Shown: piece after piece, positions 1-8,576 of the stretch
How the letters are laid out: every line of letters begins with the position of its first letter
Position numbering within the stretch: position 1 is the first letter of the stretch
Source of the DNA: MED-G116 sp038107835
GTDB taxonomy: Bacteria; Pseudomonadota; Alphaproteobacteria; Puniceispirillales; Puniceispirillaceae
Assembly: GCA_038107835.1 (NCBI GenBank)
Contig: JAYNHH010000013.1
Location: 1-59,186 of the forward strand
Direction: 5' to 3'
Length of the DNA stretch: 59,186 bases
Made by a program: the position numbers and the translations under genes
The notes under the pieces: model-generated
Database searches by the model: none
Told to the model about the DNA's origin: nothing
Seen by the model: only the letters and a program-made list of their open reading frames with translations

Positions 1-90
1 TGGCGGAGAGGGTGGGATTCGAACCCACGAAGGGCTCGCACCCTTGCCGGTTTTCAAGACCGGTGCATTCAACCGCTCTGCCACCTCTCC
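1..90 (-). tRNA. tRNA-Ser (anticodon UGA)
   Basis: Read on the minus strand the segment folds as a class II tRNA: acceptor GGAGAGG pairs with CCTCTCC, followed by discriminator G and an encoded CCA that ends at base 1. The anticodon loop CTTGAAA carries TGA, for UCN serine codons. The length of 90 nt and a long variable arm fit tRNA-Ser. The gene is complete, ending exactly at the window edge. Confidence 0.95.
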
Positions 91-116
91 GGCGCTCGCT
101 AACGAACGGTACACGG

Positions 117-145
117 TGTCTACCGAAACCTGTGGGGAACGTCAA
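117..145 (-). promoter_or_regulatory. Sigma70-type promoter for tRNA-Ser
   Basis: On the minus strand TTGACG is followed by a 17-nt spacer and TAGACA, a good match to -35 and -10 boxes. It lies about 27 nt before the tRNA 5' end, the usual distance for a tRNA leader. This is a sequence match only. Confidence 0.55.
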
Positions 146-360
146 TACCTCACAATCCAAATTAGTTTGGCAAGACAGAATAGTCGATTTCCCCCGCGAA
201 ATGTGGATCACAGGATGTCTTTGCTGCCCGCAGCGACATCACTCAATCATGAGCATGAACCCATGCTCTGTCTGCCGGCTTGGATGACATATCGCAATCG
301 TCATTACCGGACTGTGATGATGGTGTCACAGAGTCACATCAATGGGAATAAAGACGCAGA

Positions 361-954
361 CTAGATCAACTTCACGCCGGCGGCACGCATATTTTCCAGC
401 GCAGTATCAAGCGATCCATCGAAATCAATCGCCCGGCAGCTTGCCAGGCGGACCTCAACCACAAATCCCTGCGCCGCTCCGTCAAGTGCTGACCAGGCCA
501 CACAGAAATCCGTTGCCAGTCCCACCATGGTCAGATGGGTGCATCCAACCTCGCGTAGATAACCCGCAAGGCCCGTCTGCGTGACCTTGTCATTCTCGAA
601 GAACGCCGAGTAGGAATCGACTTCCGGATTCATTCCTTTGCGGATGATTGCGGACGCCTTGGAGGTATCAAGGGCTGGGTGAAATGCCGCACCCTCGCTG
701 CCTTGAATGCAGTGGTCTGGCCACAGAACCTGCAGCCCATAGGGCATGTCGACCATCTCCAGCGGGGCTTTCCCCTGATGTGACGAGGCAAAGCTGCCAT
801 GGCCCGGTGGATGCCAATCCTGTGTCAGCACAACAAGGTCATGCGTGGCCATCATCTCATTGATCGACGGCATGATTGCATTGCCGTCATCCACCGCCAG
901 CGCTCCGCCGGGACAAAAGTCATTCTGTGGGTCGATTACAACAAGACAATTCAT
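361..954 (-). CDS. pncA: Nicotinamidase (PncA family)
   Basis: Cysteine hydrolase of the isochorismatase fold that deamidates nicotinamide to nicotinate for NAD salvage. The N-terminus has VIDPQNDF with the catalytic Asp. TQDWHPPGH carries the metal ligands (Asp, His, His). A Lys occurs in IIRKG and the nucleophilic Cys in ATDFCV. The ATG at 954 was chosen because an AGGGA-like ribosome-binding site precedes it and the conserved fold starts immediately; an ATG 10 codons upstream is possible but adds unconserved residues. The product is 197 aa, normal for the family. It is transcribed alone, divergently from the RND operon. The TGTGA-N8-TCACA dyad at 312-331 lies just beyond its stop. Confidence 0.9.
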   Translation of the reverse strand: MNCLVVIDPQNDFCPGGALAVDDGNAIMPSINEMMATHDLVVLTQDWHPPGHGSFASSHQGKAPLEMVDMPYGLQVLWPDHCIQGSEGAAFHPALDTSKASAIIRKGMNPEVDSYSAFFENDKVTQTGLAGYLREVGCTHLTMVGLATDFCVAWSALDGAAQGFVVEVRLASCRAIDFDGSLDTALENMRAAGVKLI

Positions 955-1280
955 CACATTTTCCCTGCTGTTGCTGTGTATCATTCATTCAAGTCTATGG
1001 GGTTTTCAGGTTAAGTCAAAGTCTCAAGGCAGCTCATCCCGGCCTTTGACTTTATAGGCCTGCCTGCGCCCCGGTCGGTGACCGATTTCAACGGCGCGTC
1101 GACAACATCAATGCAGCGACCGCTTGCCACCCCGATATGGAGCGTTGTGCAAAAGTCTTTTCAACCTGCACAGCGTTGTGTGATGGCCGCGTACGCCATA
1201 GGGTGAGGGTGGAGCTGCGTGCGTTCATTGCCAATATTGGTGGTTGCGTGGTGGCAACGTCCAAAGAAAAGGTCGCGTCG
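955..1280. other. Divergent intergenic region, pncA / RND operon
   Basis: This 326-bp stretch should hold the promoters of pncA (leftward) and the RND operon (rightward). I see no convincing -35/-10 pair. Two small dyads are present: a perfect 10-bp palindrome CCAATATTGG at 1231-1240, about 40 bp before the adaptor start, which could be a repressor site, and a short CGGTC-GGT-GACCG hairpin near 1074-1086. No small gene is convincing here. Confidence 0.3.
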
Positions 1281-3017
1281 ATGATTGTTTCAGATTTTTC
1301 CCAATTCTGCAGGCTGGTGCGGGGCCGGGTTGGCCGTTGGCCACTGATCGGGCTGTTCAGCGCTGTGATGGTGCTTGCTGCATCCCTTGCCCACGCGCAG
1401 GGATATGGCGGGCGCACGGCATCGGTGGAGACAGCCCCGGCAGAGCAGGAGGTGCTGTCGCGCTTTACCGATGTTCAGGGTCGTATGGTTGCCGGCACAC
1501 CCGCTGCCATCACCGCTGTGACTGATGGCGTCGTTGAACTGGCGCCCCTTCGGATTGGCGATATGGTCAAACAGGGACAGCTGATTGCCTCGCAGGACAG
1601 CAAGACGCTCCGTCGCCAGCTGGCGCTGCTTGAAATTCGGCTGGCCGATGCAAAGCTGCGCCTTGCCGAAGCCATCCAGGCCGACAGGGATGAGACTGAC
1701 CGGCAACAGCGTCAGCGTGAAAATCTTCGTTTGCGTCTCGCTGAGGCGAATGCCCGTATTGACGAGCTGGAAGCCGATTTGCGTCATGAGGCTGATCAAC
1801 TGGCCGTGAACAGGCGGCAATTGGCGCTTCTTGAGGGCAAATCAAAGCGGGCGCAGGACCTTGCTGACCGCAACACGCTGCCGGTCGAGGCTGCAGAGAC
1901 CGCGCTTGGCGCCAGCTTGAATGCCCGTCAACAGATGCTTGCGCGTGAGGCAACAATCACCCGCAAGACAGCACAACTCGTCAATGCAAGGTCTGCTGTT
2001 GCGCGAACCGGGCTGGAGATTGACCAGCTTGAACGCGATATTGCCGCCCCGGACGGCTTTACGATAGCAAGGATCGAGGCTGAAATCCGCCAGTTTGAGA
2101 CAGATATGGCCGATCTGCGCCGTGACATCAGTGACACCAGCCTTGTCGCCCCGCGCGACGGCCAGCTGGTTTTCCTGTCGCCGATACAGCAGGGATTCAG
2201 CCGTGAGGGTGAGGTTATCGCCCGCATTCTGGCAATGGATGAATTTGAGGTTGAGGCTGAAATTCCTGTTGCCCATATGGGATTTGTCGGTGCGGCTGAG
2301 AGTATCCGGTCATTCGATCTTGAAGGCCAGATGATGCCGCTGAAATCAAGAGCCGTTCTGCCGGTTCAAAATGCGCGTACAGGAACACAGACCGTGCGTT
2401 TCAGCGTTGTCGGCGATGTGTCTGCCGCAGCGCGGGCGGATAATTCGGTGCTTGTTCTAAAAGTACCAACCTCGAGCCCGGCACCTGTTGTCACAGTGCT
2501 GAAAGATGCGGTGCTGCCGGTTGTCGGTGGTCATATCGTCTATGTCGCTGAAGAGGGCGTCGCCGTGAAGAAACGCATCCGCCTTGGTGAGGCTTTTGGT
2601 GACAGCTTTGTCATACTGCAGGGGCTTGAGGCTGGAGCCGAGGTGATCATTCGCGGCAATGAGGCGCTGAGCGATGGCAAGAAAATCAAGATTGGCGGCG
2701 CACCTGCTGGTAAAAAACCAAAAGGCCCGGCGGGAGAGGCATGGACCTTGAACTGGACGACAAGCCGTGGGCCAGCCTCGGCCGATCTGTTGCTTGGTAA
2801 GGAAAAGTCGCTGTTCAATGACGAGGAGATTGCCGTCGTCCGCGCCGGAGACAGCATCAATTTCATTGGCAAGCTGTTTCTGCCCTTTGGTGTTCTCGAC
2901 CTTGATTTCACCGGCACCATCAACGGCGACAGCATGGCGGGCAAGGTAACGCTGCTCGGGCTGCCGGGTGGGCGTGAGCCGACACTTGATTTCACTGGCA
3001 CAAGGGCAGCTGACTGA
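1281..3017 (+). CDS. RND efflux periplasmic adaptor (membrane fusion protein) with extra C-terminal domain
   Basis: HlyD/MFP-family adaptor expected to bridge the inner-membrane RND pump and an outer-membrane channel. It has an N-terminal membrane anchor or signal (VLAASLAHAQ), a lipoyl/barrel half-motif (PLRIGDMVKQGQLIA), a long alpha-helical coiled-coil hairpin rich in R, E, L and Q over roughly residues 120-270, then the returning lipoyl half (SLVAPRDGQLV), a beta barrel and a membrane-proximal domain. The start at 1281 follows AAGG at about 8 nt; an ATG 48 codons upstream would add non-conserved residues. The stop overlaps the permease start (TGATG), implying translational coupling. The last 94 residues (from about base 2733) are not part of a standard adaptor and look like a separate beta-rich domain. 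Confidence 0.88.
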   Translation: MIVSDFSQFCRLVRGRVGRWPLIGLFSAVMVLAASLAHAQGYGGRTASVETAPAEQEVLSRFTDVQGRMVAGTPAAITAVTDGVVELAPLRIGDMVKQGQLIASQDSKTLRRQLALLEIRLADAKLRLAEAIQADRDETDRQQRQRENLRLRLAEANARIDELEADLRHEADQLAVNRRQLALLEGKSKRAQDLADRNTLPVEAAETALGASLNARQQMLAREATITRKTAQLVNARSAVARTGLEIDQLERDIAAPDGFTIARIEAEIRQFETDMADLRRDISDTSLVAPRDGQLVFLSPIQQGFSREGEVIARILAMDEFEVEAEIPVAHMGFVGAAESIRSFDLEGQMMPLKSRAVLPVQNARTGTQTVRFSVVGDVSAAARADNSVLVLKVPTSSPAPVVTVLKDAVLPVVGGHIVYVAEEGVAVKKRIRLGEAFGDSFVILQGLEAGAEVIIRGNEALSDGKKIKIGGAPAGKKPKGPAGEAWTLNWTTSRGPASADLLLGKEKSLFNDEEIAVVRAGDSINFIGKLFLPFGVLDLDFTGTINGDSMAGKVTLLGLPGGREPTLDFTGTRAAD

Positions 3018-6000
3018 TGGGCGGGTTGATCAAAACGGCGATCGAACGTCCTGTTGCGATTCTTGCACTGGTAATGCTGACGGTGCTGTTTGGCATTGTT
3101 GCGCTGCGCAACATCCCGATCCAGATGAGTCCGGATATCGAAAAGCCCATTCTGGAGGTGCGGGTCACCTGGCCCGGAGCATCACCTGAGGATGTTGACC
3201 GCGAGGTTGTTGCCCGGCTGGAACGTGAACTTGCCTCGCTGAACGGGCTTGAGGAAATGGCGTCGCGGTCGTCGCGTGGCCGCGCCCGCGTGACTTTGAC
3301 CTACAATGTCTCGCAGGACATGGACAAAGCGCTGGTGCTGCTGCTCAGCAAGCTGTCATCGGTCAACAACCTGCCAAATGACGCCAAAACGCCAGAAGTG
3401 CGTACCTCCAATTCAGATGACAGCCCGATCGCCCGCATGGCGCTGGTCTCGACCATTGGCGAGGCGAACGATCTGGAGGGTCTCGGCAATTTCCTTGAAT
3501 CCGACATCATCGAGCCCCTTGGCCGCGTTGACGGTGTTGCCGAGGTCACAGTGTATGGCGGCGGTAGCCGTGAGATGCGTATTTTCGTTAATCCTGACAA
3601 GCTGGTACAATACCGCCTGACGCTAACCGAGGTCATCGACGCGCTGCGGTCCTCCTCGACGATGATGAGTGTTGGTGTTGTCAATGAGGGCAAGCGCACC
3701 TACGCGGTGCGGGCCGAGGCGGTGAATTACACACCGCAGACAGCTGGCCGCATTGTCCTGCGAACCGATGTTTCCGAAACCGGAACACTGGTACCTTTGC
3801 TTCTTTCCGACGTTGCGACAATCAGCCTGCAGGTTCAGGAGCGCACCAGCTTTCGCCGTTTGATGGGTGAAGATGCCATTATTATCAATGTGTTGCGCGC
3901 ACAGGGCACGAATGTGGTTGAAACGATGAAGGCACTTGCGCTTGTGGTTGATGACCTCAATGCGACGACACTGGCGGCGCGTGATCTTGATCTTTCCATC
4001 GTCTATGACGAGACCAAATATATTTCCTCGGCAATCGACCTGGTTCAGCAGAATATATGGATCGGCGGCGTTCTCGCGCTTCTGGTTCTGTTGCTGTTTC
4101 TGCGATCTGCGCTGCCGACGATCATCGTCTTTGCGGCCATTCCCGTCTCGGTCATCGGCACCTTTGTCGCCATTGCCGGGCTCGGATTGTCAATCAATGT
4201 GATTTCGCTGGCTGGGCTTGCCTTTGCTGTCGGCATGGTTGTCGACGCCTCAATCGTCAGTCTGGAGAATATTTTCCGCTTGCGACAACGCGGCATGAGT
4301 GCGGAAAACGCCGCCTATCATGGTGCGCGCCAGGTCTGGGCACCCATTCTGGGGTCGGCGCTGACAACGGTGATCGTCTTTGTTCCCGTGTTGATGCTGC
4401 AGCTTCCCGTTGGCCAGCTGTTCCGCGATATTGGCATCGCCATTTCAGTGGCGGTGCTGATTTCCGTTGTTGTTTCAGTGACCGTTATCCCGGCTTTAGC
4501 ATCGCGGCTGCTGCGCGGCAGCGCCGATCGCTTTGGCGCGCTGCTGCCGATCCCCGGACTTGATCATCTGGCGCGTGGCTTTGCCGCGTTGATTCTGCGC
4601 TACGCGACCTTTGCCGTGCGCCGCCGGGCTGTGGGGCTTGTTGTCGTTGGTGCTGTTCTGGTGGGTGCTGGCGGATTTTCCTACCGCTTCATGCCGCAGC
4701 TTGATTATCTGCCTGACGGCAATGCCAATTTCGTTTTTGGCCGGATTTTCGTTCCGCCCGGCTATTCGATGGATGAGACGGTGCGGATCGCCGAGAAAAT
4801 GGAGTCTGCGGCGCGGCCATTATGGGAAGGGGAGGCACCTGCCGATGGCCCTCCCGCCATTGAGCGCTTCTTCTTCGTCGCATTTTCCGGCGGTGCCTTT
4901 GCTGGTGCGTCAGCGGTTGAGCCGTCGCGCGTCGCCGGACTGCAGAGTGTTCTGATGACGCCGATCTTTTCCGAACCAGGCGCTGGTGCCTTTGTCCGTC
5001 AGGCCTCGCTGTTTGGCCGGTCTGTTGGCGGCTCACGGTCAATTCGGCTTGATGTCTCCGGGCCGGACCGCGACACCATCCTGCCCATCGCCTATCGTCT
5101 CAATGAGGCGCTTTCGACACGTTTCTCGCGGCGGGATGGAAACCAGATCCGCGCCATTCCAAGCCTTGACAATGGTGCTCCGCAAATCAGAATCTCGCCC
5201 GATCTGACAGCTCTTGCACGCGCTGGTGTGTCGGTGCGTGAACTGGCATCTACTGTCGATGTTTTCAATGACGGCGCCAATGTAATTCAGATCCCGATCC
5301 GTGGTGAGCTGATCGACATGGTGCTCTCTGGCAAGGATGCGCGCAAACTGACGGCGGCGGCGCTGTCCGATATTCCGGTCGTGACAGGGGCTGGCAATGT
5401 TCTGCGTCTTGATCAGCTCGCTACGGTGGAAATCATCAGCGCGCCTGAACAGATCAGGCGCCTTGGCGGGCGCCAGTCACTATCGCTGCAACTGCGCCCG
5501 AATGAGGCGGTGCCGCTCGAACAGGCGGTACAGATTATTGAGGATGAGATTCTGACAGGCCTGCGGGCTGATGCCTCAGCTGCCGGCGTTACCATCGCCA
5601 TCAAGGGAGCCGCCAGCGCGCTGGAGGAAACATGGACAGCCATGCAATCCAATGTGGCCACTGCCATTGCCGTGATTTTCCTGCTGCTTGTCGTGCTGCT
5701 GCGCAATTTTGTCCTGCCGGTGATCATTCTGCTGGCGGTGCCAGTGGCGGCAGCGGGCGGCATTGGCGGGCTGGCCCTGTTGAACATTTATATTCGCCAG
5801 CCGCTTGATATGCTGACCATGCTTGGCTTTGTGATTTTGACAGGTGTTGTCGTCAACAACGCCATTTTGATGATCGAACAAGCGATGCTGCATATGCGCG
5901 AGGAGGCGATGGATGCTGGTGCCGCCATTATCGAGGCGACCCGCAACCGGATAAGGCCGATCTTCATGTCGACGCTGACCTCGCTGTTTGGCCTGGTCCC

Positions 6001-6202
6001 GCTGGTGATCTTTCCAGGTGCCGGTTCAGAATTGTATCGCGGCCTTGGCGTTGTTGTTTTTGGCGGGCTTGGCCTGTCGACCATTGCCACGCTGATCATC
6101 GTTCCTCCCCTGCTGTCCATCGCCCTGCAAAGCCGGCTCGCCGCCGCCGCCAGTACGCCGCCAGTCATTGACCTTGAGGCAACAGGGGGCGGAAAGGTCT
6201 AA
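3017..6202 (+). CDS. RND efflux transporter permease (AcrB/HAE1-like)
   Basis: Inner-membrane proton-driven drug/solute exporter of the resistance-nodulation-division superfamily. The 1061 aa are of normal length. It has TM1 at the N-terminus (IERPVAILALVML), two large periplasmic loops (about residues 35-340 and 570-880) and two blocks of membrane segments. In TM4 the AcrB Asp pair is represented by GMVVDASIV, so the first Asp is kept (D410) and the second is Ala. In TM10 the AcrB Lys position is Asn (VVVNNAIL, N947). Such variants are common in environmental RND pumps, but the proton relay differs from AcrB. Its start overlaps the adaptor stop by 1 nt. The substrate cannot be deduced. Confidence 0.93.
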   Translation: MGGLIKTAIERPVAILALVMLTVLFGIVALRNIPIQMSPDIEKPILEVRVTWPGASPEDVDREVVARLERELASLNGLEEMASRSSRGRARVTLTYNVSQDMDKALVLLLSKLSSVNNLPNDAKTPEVRTSNSDDSPIARMALVSTIGEANDLEGLGNFLESDIIEPLGRVDGVAEVTVYGGGSREMRIFVNPDKLVQYRLTLTEVIDALRSSSTMMSVGVVNEGKRTYAVRAEAVNYTPQTAGRIVLRTDVSETGTLVPLLLSDVATISLQVQERTSFRRLMGEDAIIINVLRAQGTNVVETMKALALVVDDLNATTLAARDLDLSIVYDETKYISSAIDLVQQNIWIGGVLALLVLLLFLRSALPTIIVFAAIPVSVIGTFVAIAGLGLSINVISLAGLAFAVGMVVDASIVSLENIFRLRQRGMSAENAAYHGARQVWAPILGSALTTVIVFVPVLMLQLPVGQLFRDIGIAISVAVLISVVVSVTVIPALASRLLRGSADRFGALLPIPGLDHLARGFAALILRYATFAVRRRAVGLVVVGAVLVGAGGFSYRFMPQLDYLPDGNANFVFGRIFVPPGYSMDETVRIAEKMESAARPLWEGEAPADGPPAIERFFFVAFSGGAFAGASAVEPSRVAGLQSVLMTPIFSEPGAGAFVRQASLFGRSVGGSRSIRLDVSGPDRDTILPIAYRLNEALSTRFSRRDGNQIRAIPSLDNGAPQIRISPDLTALARAGVSVRELASTVDVFNDGANVIQIPIRGELIDMVLSGKDARKLTAAALSDIPVVTGAGNVLRLDQLATVEIISAPEQIRRLGGRQSLSLQLRPNEAVPLEQAVQIIEDEILTGLRADASAAGVTIAIKGAASALEETWTAMQSNVATAIAVIFLLLVVLLRNFVLPVIILLAVPVAAAGGIGGLALLNIYIRQPLDMLTMLGFVILTGVVVNNAILMIEQAMLHMREEAMDAGAAIIEATRNRIRPIFMSTLTSLFGLVPLVIFPGAGSELYRGLGVVVFGGLGLSTIATLIIVPPLLSIALQSRLAAAASTPPVIDLEATGGGKV

Positions 6203-6324
6203 AAAACTCTCGTGGGTGGACAATATTTTTCTCGCGCCGAGTGCCAATCGGCTGTTGCAACCCCTTGTGGTATCAACGTACCATGCCCACAATATGCTGC
6301 GTTTGAATTGGCGGGGAAGATGCA

Positions 6325-7353
6325 ATGGCGGTTTCGATGACAACAGGCACAATCCGGGTGGTGTCGCGGCTGAGGCGCTGGATCATTTCCCTTCTGTTTG
6401 GTTTTCTGGTTGCCGGTTCGGCACAGGCGACGGCGAACACCAGTGATTTTGCCAGCTGGTTGCAGGATTTGCGCACTGAAGCACGGCAAAAGGGAATTTC
6501 CGACGCGGTGCTGGATCAGGCGCTGAATGGCATTGCGCCGCTGCCCCGCGTGATCGAGCTGGACCGAAGCCAGCCGGAGTTCAAACTTACTTTCGAGGAA
6601 TATCTTGGCAAGGTGGTCTCGCCGACGCGCAAGCGGGTGGCTGCGGAAAAGCTCAGGGAACATGACAGGCTGTTGACCGAGATCGCTGCCAAATACGGTG
6701 TGCAGAAACGCTTTCTTGTCACCTTCTGGGGGGTTGAGACCAGCTTTGGCCGCTATCTGGGCTCCTTCAATGTGCCGCAGGCGCTGGTAACGCTTGCCTA
6801 TGACGGGCGGCGGAGCGCCTATTTTCGCAAGGAACTGTTCAATGCGCTGACAATCCTCGAGGAAGGACATATCACCGCCGCGACAATGAAGGGGTCCTGG
6901 GCCGGCGCAATGGGGCAAAGCCAGTTTATGCCGTCCTCCTTTGTCAATTATGCCGTCGATTGGGATGGAGATGGAAAGCGCGATATCTGGGCAACAAAGG
7001 CGGATGTTTTTGCCTCATCGGCAAATTATCTGGCCAAGGCGGGTTGGCGTGACGACATCACCTGGGGCCGCGCAGTCGCCCTGCCTTCTGATGGTAAAAT
7101 CAACGGAAAGGCAGCGCTGGCACTGGCTGAGGCCAAGACGAAAATGCCGCTTGGCGACTGGGCGCAGGCAGGGGTGAGGAGCGCGGACGGATCGGCGTTG
7201 CCGACCCGCCCGTTGCAGGCACGCCTCATCATGCCGGCCGGCGATAACGGTCCTGCCTATCTGGTCTACAGTAATTTTGACTCGATCCTTGCCTGGAACC
7301 GCTCGAATTACTACGCTTTGGCCATTGGCATTCTCTCTGATACGCTCCGGTAA
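6325..7353 (+). CDS. Lytic murein transglycosylase, MltB family
   Basis: Cleaves the glycan strands of peptidoglycan with formation of 1,6-anhydro ends. A signal peptide is visible (LFGFLVAGSAQA). The SLT_2 domain follows, with the catalytic Glu in GVETSFGRYLG, the SWAGAMGQSQFMPSS motif, DWDGDGKRDIW, and the family-typical C-terminal NYYALAIGILSDTL. The 342 aa are normal for the soluble-domain version without a C-terminal peptidoglycan-binding domain. Only 3 nt separate its stop from rlpA; with rlpA and dacC it forms a cell-wall group. Export is probably to the periplasm. No lipobox is evident, unlike E. coli MltB. Confidence 0.93.
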   Translation: MAVSMTTGTIRVVSRLRRWIISLLFGFLVAGSAQATANTSDFASWLQDLRTEARQKGISDAVLDQALNGIAPLPRVIELDRSQPEFKLTFEEYLGKVVSPTRKRVAAEKLREHDRLLTEIAAKYGVQKRFLVTFWGVETSFGRYLGSFNVPQALVTLAYDGRRSAYFRKELFNALTILEEGHITAATMKGSWAGAMGQSQFMPSSFVNYAVDWDGDGKRDIWATKADVFASSANYLAKAGWRDDITWGRAVALPSDGKINGKAALALAEAKTKMPLGDWAQAGVRSADGSALPTRPLQARLIMPAGDNGPAYLVYSNFDSILAWNRSNYYALAIGILSDTLR

Positions 7354-7356
7354 GCA

Positions 7357-8352
7357 ATGTTGTGCATGTCCAGAAATTGCCAGTTCCGTCACCTGAAGCC
7401 AGCCATTCTTCTGCTGTTTCTTGCCGGTTGCTCGACGGCGGAACTGACCGTCGATCTGATCAAGAAGTCGAAGAAGCGCGTCCAGCAGGTCGAGATCGAA
7501 AAGGCCATCGAGGACGGGACGATCACCGCCAACCCGATTTACAAGATTGGCAATCCCTATCAGGTTGGCGGCGTGTGGTATTATCCTGAGCGCGATCTGG
7601 CCTATGATGAAACCGGGATTGGCTCATGGTATGGCGACGAATTTGCTGGCAGGTTGACCGCCAATGGCGAGATTTTCGATCCCGACATGGTCACGGCGGC
7701 ACACAAGACGCTGCCCATGCCAAGTGTCGTTCGGGTGACAAATCTGGACAATGGCAAATCTCTGGTTGTCCGGATCAATGACCGTGGCCCATTTGTCGCG
7801 GGACGGGTGATCGATCTGTCGCGTGAGGCGGCGCGTCTGATCGGCTATCGCGATCAGGGCATTGCCCGGGTACGGGTGCAGGTGTTGGCCGAACAGACGC
7901 TGCGTCTGGAAAAACTGGCAAAGAGCGGTAACTTTGCCGAGATCACTGGCGATGTCGTTGCCATGCCGACCGTTGCCGTGGTCGAACAGCCTGAGGTCAG
8001 CATGACGGCCACTTCCTCAACTGGCAAAACCGTCAATTCTGACGCCGAGGACGACAATGTCTCGGCACTTGAACTGCTGGCCCGCTCGCGGGTTGGCGAG
8101 GTGATAACAGTCGCCCCGATCAGGACCCAGCTATGGGTGCAGGTCGGTGCCTTCTATGCTCAGGCCAACGCGTCAAATGTGCTTGCCAAGATAGAGGCTG
8201 TAGGCACGGGCCAGGTATCGCCGGTTGATGTCTCGGGGCAAACACTGCATCGCGTGCGCATTGGCCCGCTCAGTTCGGTAGAGGCAGCTGACAGGGCACT
8301 TGACGGGGTCATCGGCCTTGGCTTCAGTGGGGCGCGGATTATCGTCGATTGA
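7357..8352 (+). CDS. rlpA: RlpA-type septal-ring lipoprotein with SPOR domain
   Basis: Predicted outer-membrane lipoprotein: the signal peptide ends in the lipobox LAGC. The double-psi beta-barrel domain (about residues 85-180) has GIGSWYGDEFAGRLTANGE and VVRINDRGPF, which include the residues linked to lytic transglycosylase activity in RlpA homologues (the Trp-Tyr region and the catalytic Asp). The C-terminal SPOR domain (WVQVGAFYAQANA to the end) binds denuded glycan at division sites. Length is 331 aa. An internal ATG three codons in (7366) is an alternative start. It probably shares a transcript with the transglycosylase upstream and is followed by a terminator. Confidence 0.92.
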   Translation: MLCMSRNCQFRHLKPAILLLFLAGCSTAELTVDLIKKSKKRVQQVEIEKAIEDGTITANPIYKIGNPYQVGGVWYYPERDLAYDETGIGSWYGDEFAGRLTANGEIFDPDMVTAAHKTLPMPSVVRVTNLDNGKSLVVRINDRGPFVAGRVIDLSREAARLIGYRDQGIARVRVQVLAEQTLRLEKLAKSGNFAEITGDVVAMPTVAVVEQPEVSMTATSSTGKTVNSDAEDDNVSALELLARSRVGEVITVAPIRTQLWVQVGAFYAQANASNVLAKIEAVGTGQVSPVDVSGQTLHRVRIGPLSSVEAADRALDGVIGLGFSGARIIVD

Positions 8353-8372
8353 ACCGACGTCCCGGATTGTGG

Positions 8373-8400
8373 CAGCCCCCCCTTGGGGCTGGTCATTTTT
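8373..8400 (+). terminator. Rho-independent terminator after rlpA
   Basis: A 7-bp stem CAGCCCC/GGGGCTG with a 5-nt loop is followed by GTCATTTTT. It lies 20 nt after the rlpA stop and separates the mltB-like/rlpA transcript from dacC. Confidence 0.65.
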
Positions 8401-8465
8401 ATGCCGTTTTTTCGCGCTAACCACCTAGTATCTCCAGTGGCTGGTGCGCTAGAGTCGGCCGCGCC

Positions 8466-8513
8466 GTGATGACGGCAGGAGTGATGGCAGGAAAGACGGC
8501 AGGAATGACGGAC
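8466..8513 (+). repeat. Four degenerate 12-bp tandem repeats upstream of dacC
   Basis: Four consecutive 12-mers share the pattern GGARTGAYGGCA: GTGATGACGGCA, GGAGTGATGGCA, GGAAAGACGGCA and GGAATGACGGAC. They end about 63 bp before the dacC start. No coding frame explains them. They may be slippage-derived or a binding array. Confidence 0.45.
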
Positions 8514-8576
8514 GGACAGTGGCATCAAAAAGATGATCATTGCCCCTCGGCCCCTGGAAATTTTGAGAGTGGATAA

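Noticed and set aside
234..275. GAGCATG/CATGCTC hairpin as a terminator near pncA
   Set aside because: A 7-bp stem is present but no T-run follows on either strand.
312..331. Classical CRP site
   Set aside because: Half-sites match TGTGA/TCACA, but the spacer is 8 bp instead of 6; kept only as a candidate for a different regulator.
1137..1280. N-terminal extension of the RND adaptor
   Set aside because: The added 48 residues are Cys/Arg-rich and unlike adaptors, and would place a signal sequence internally.
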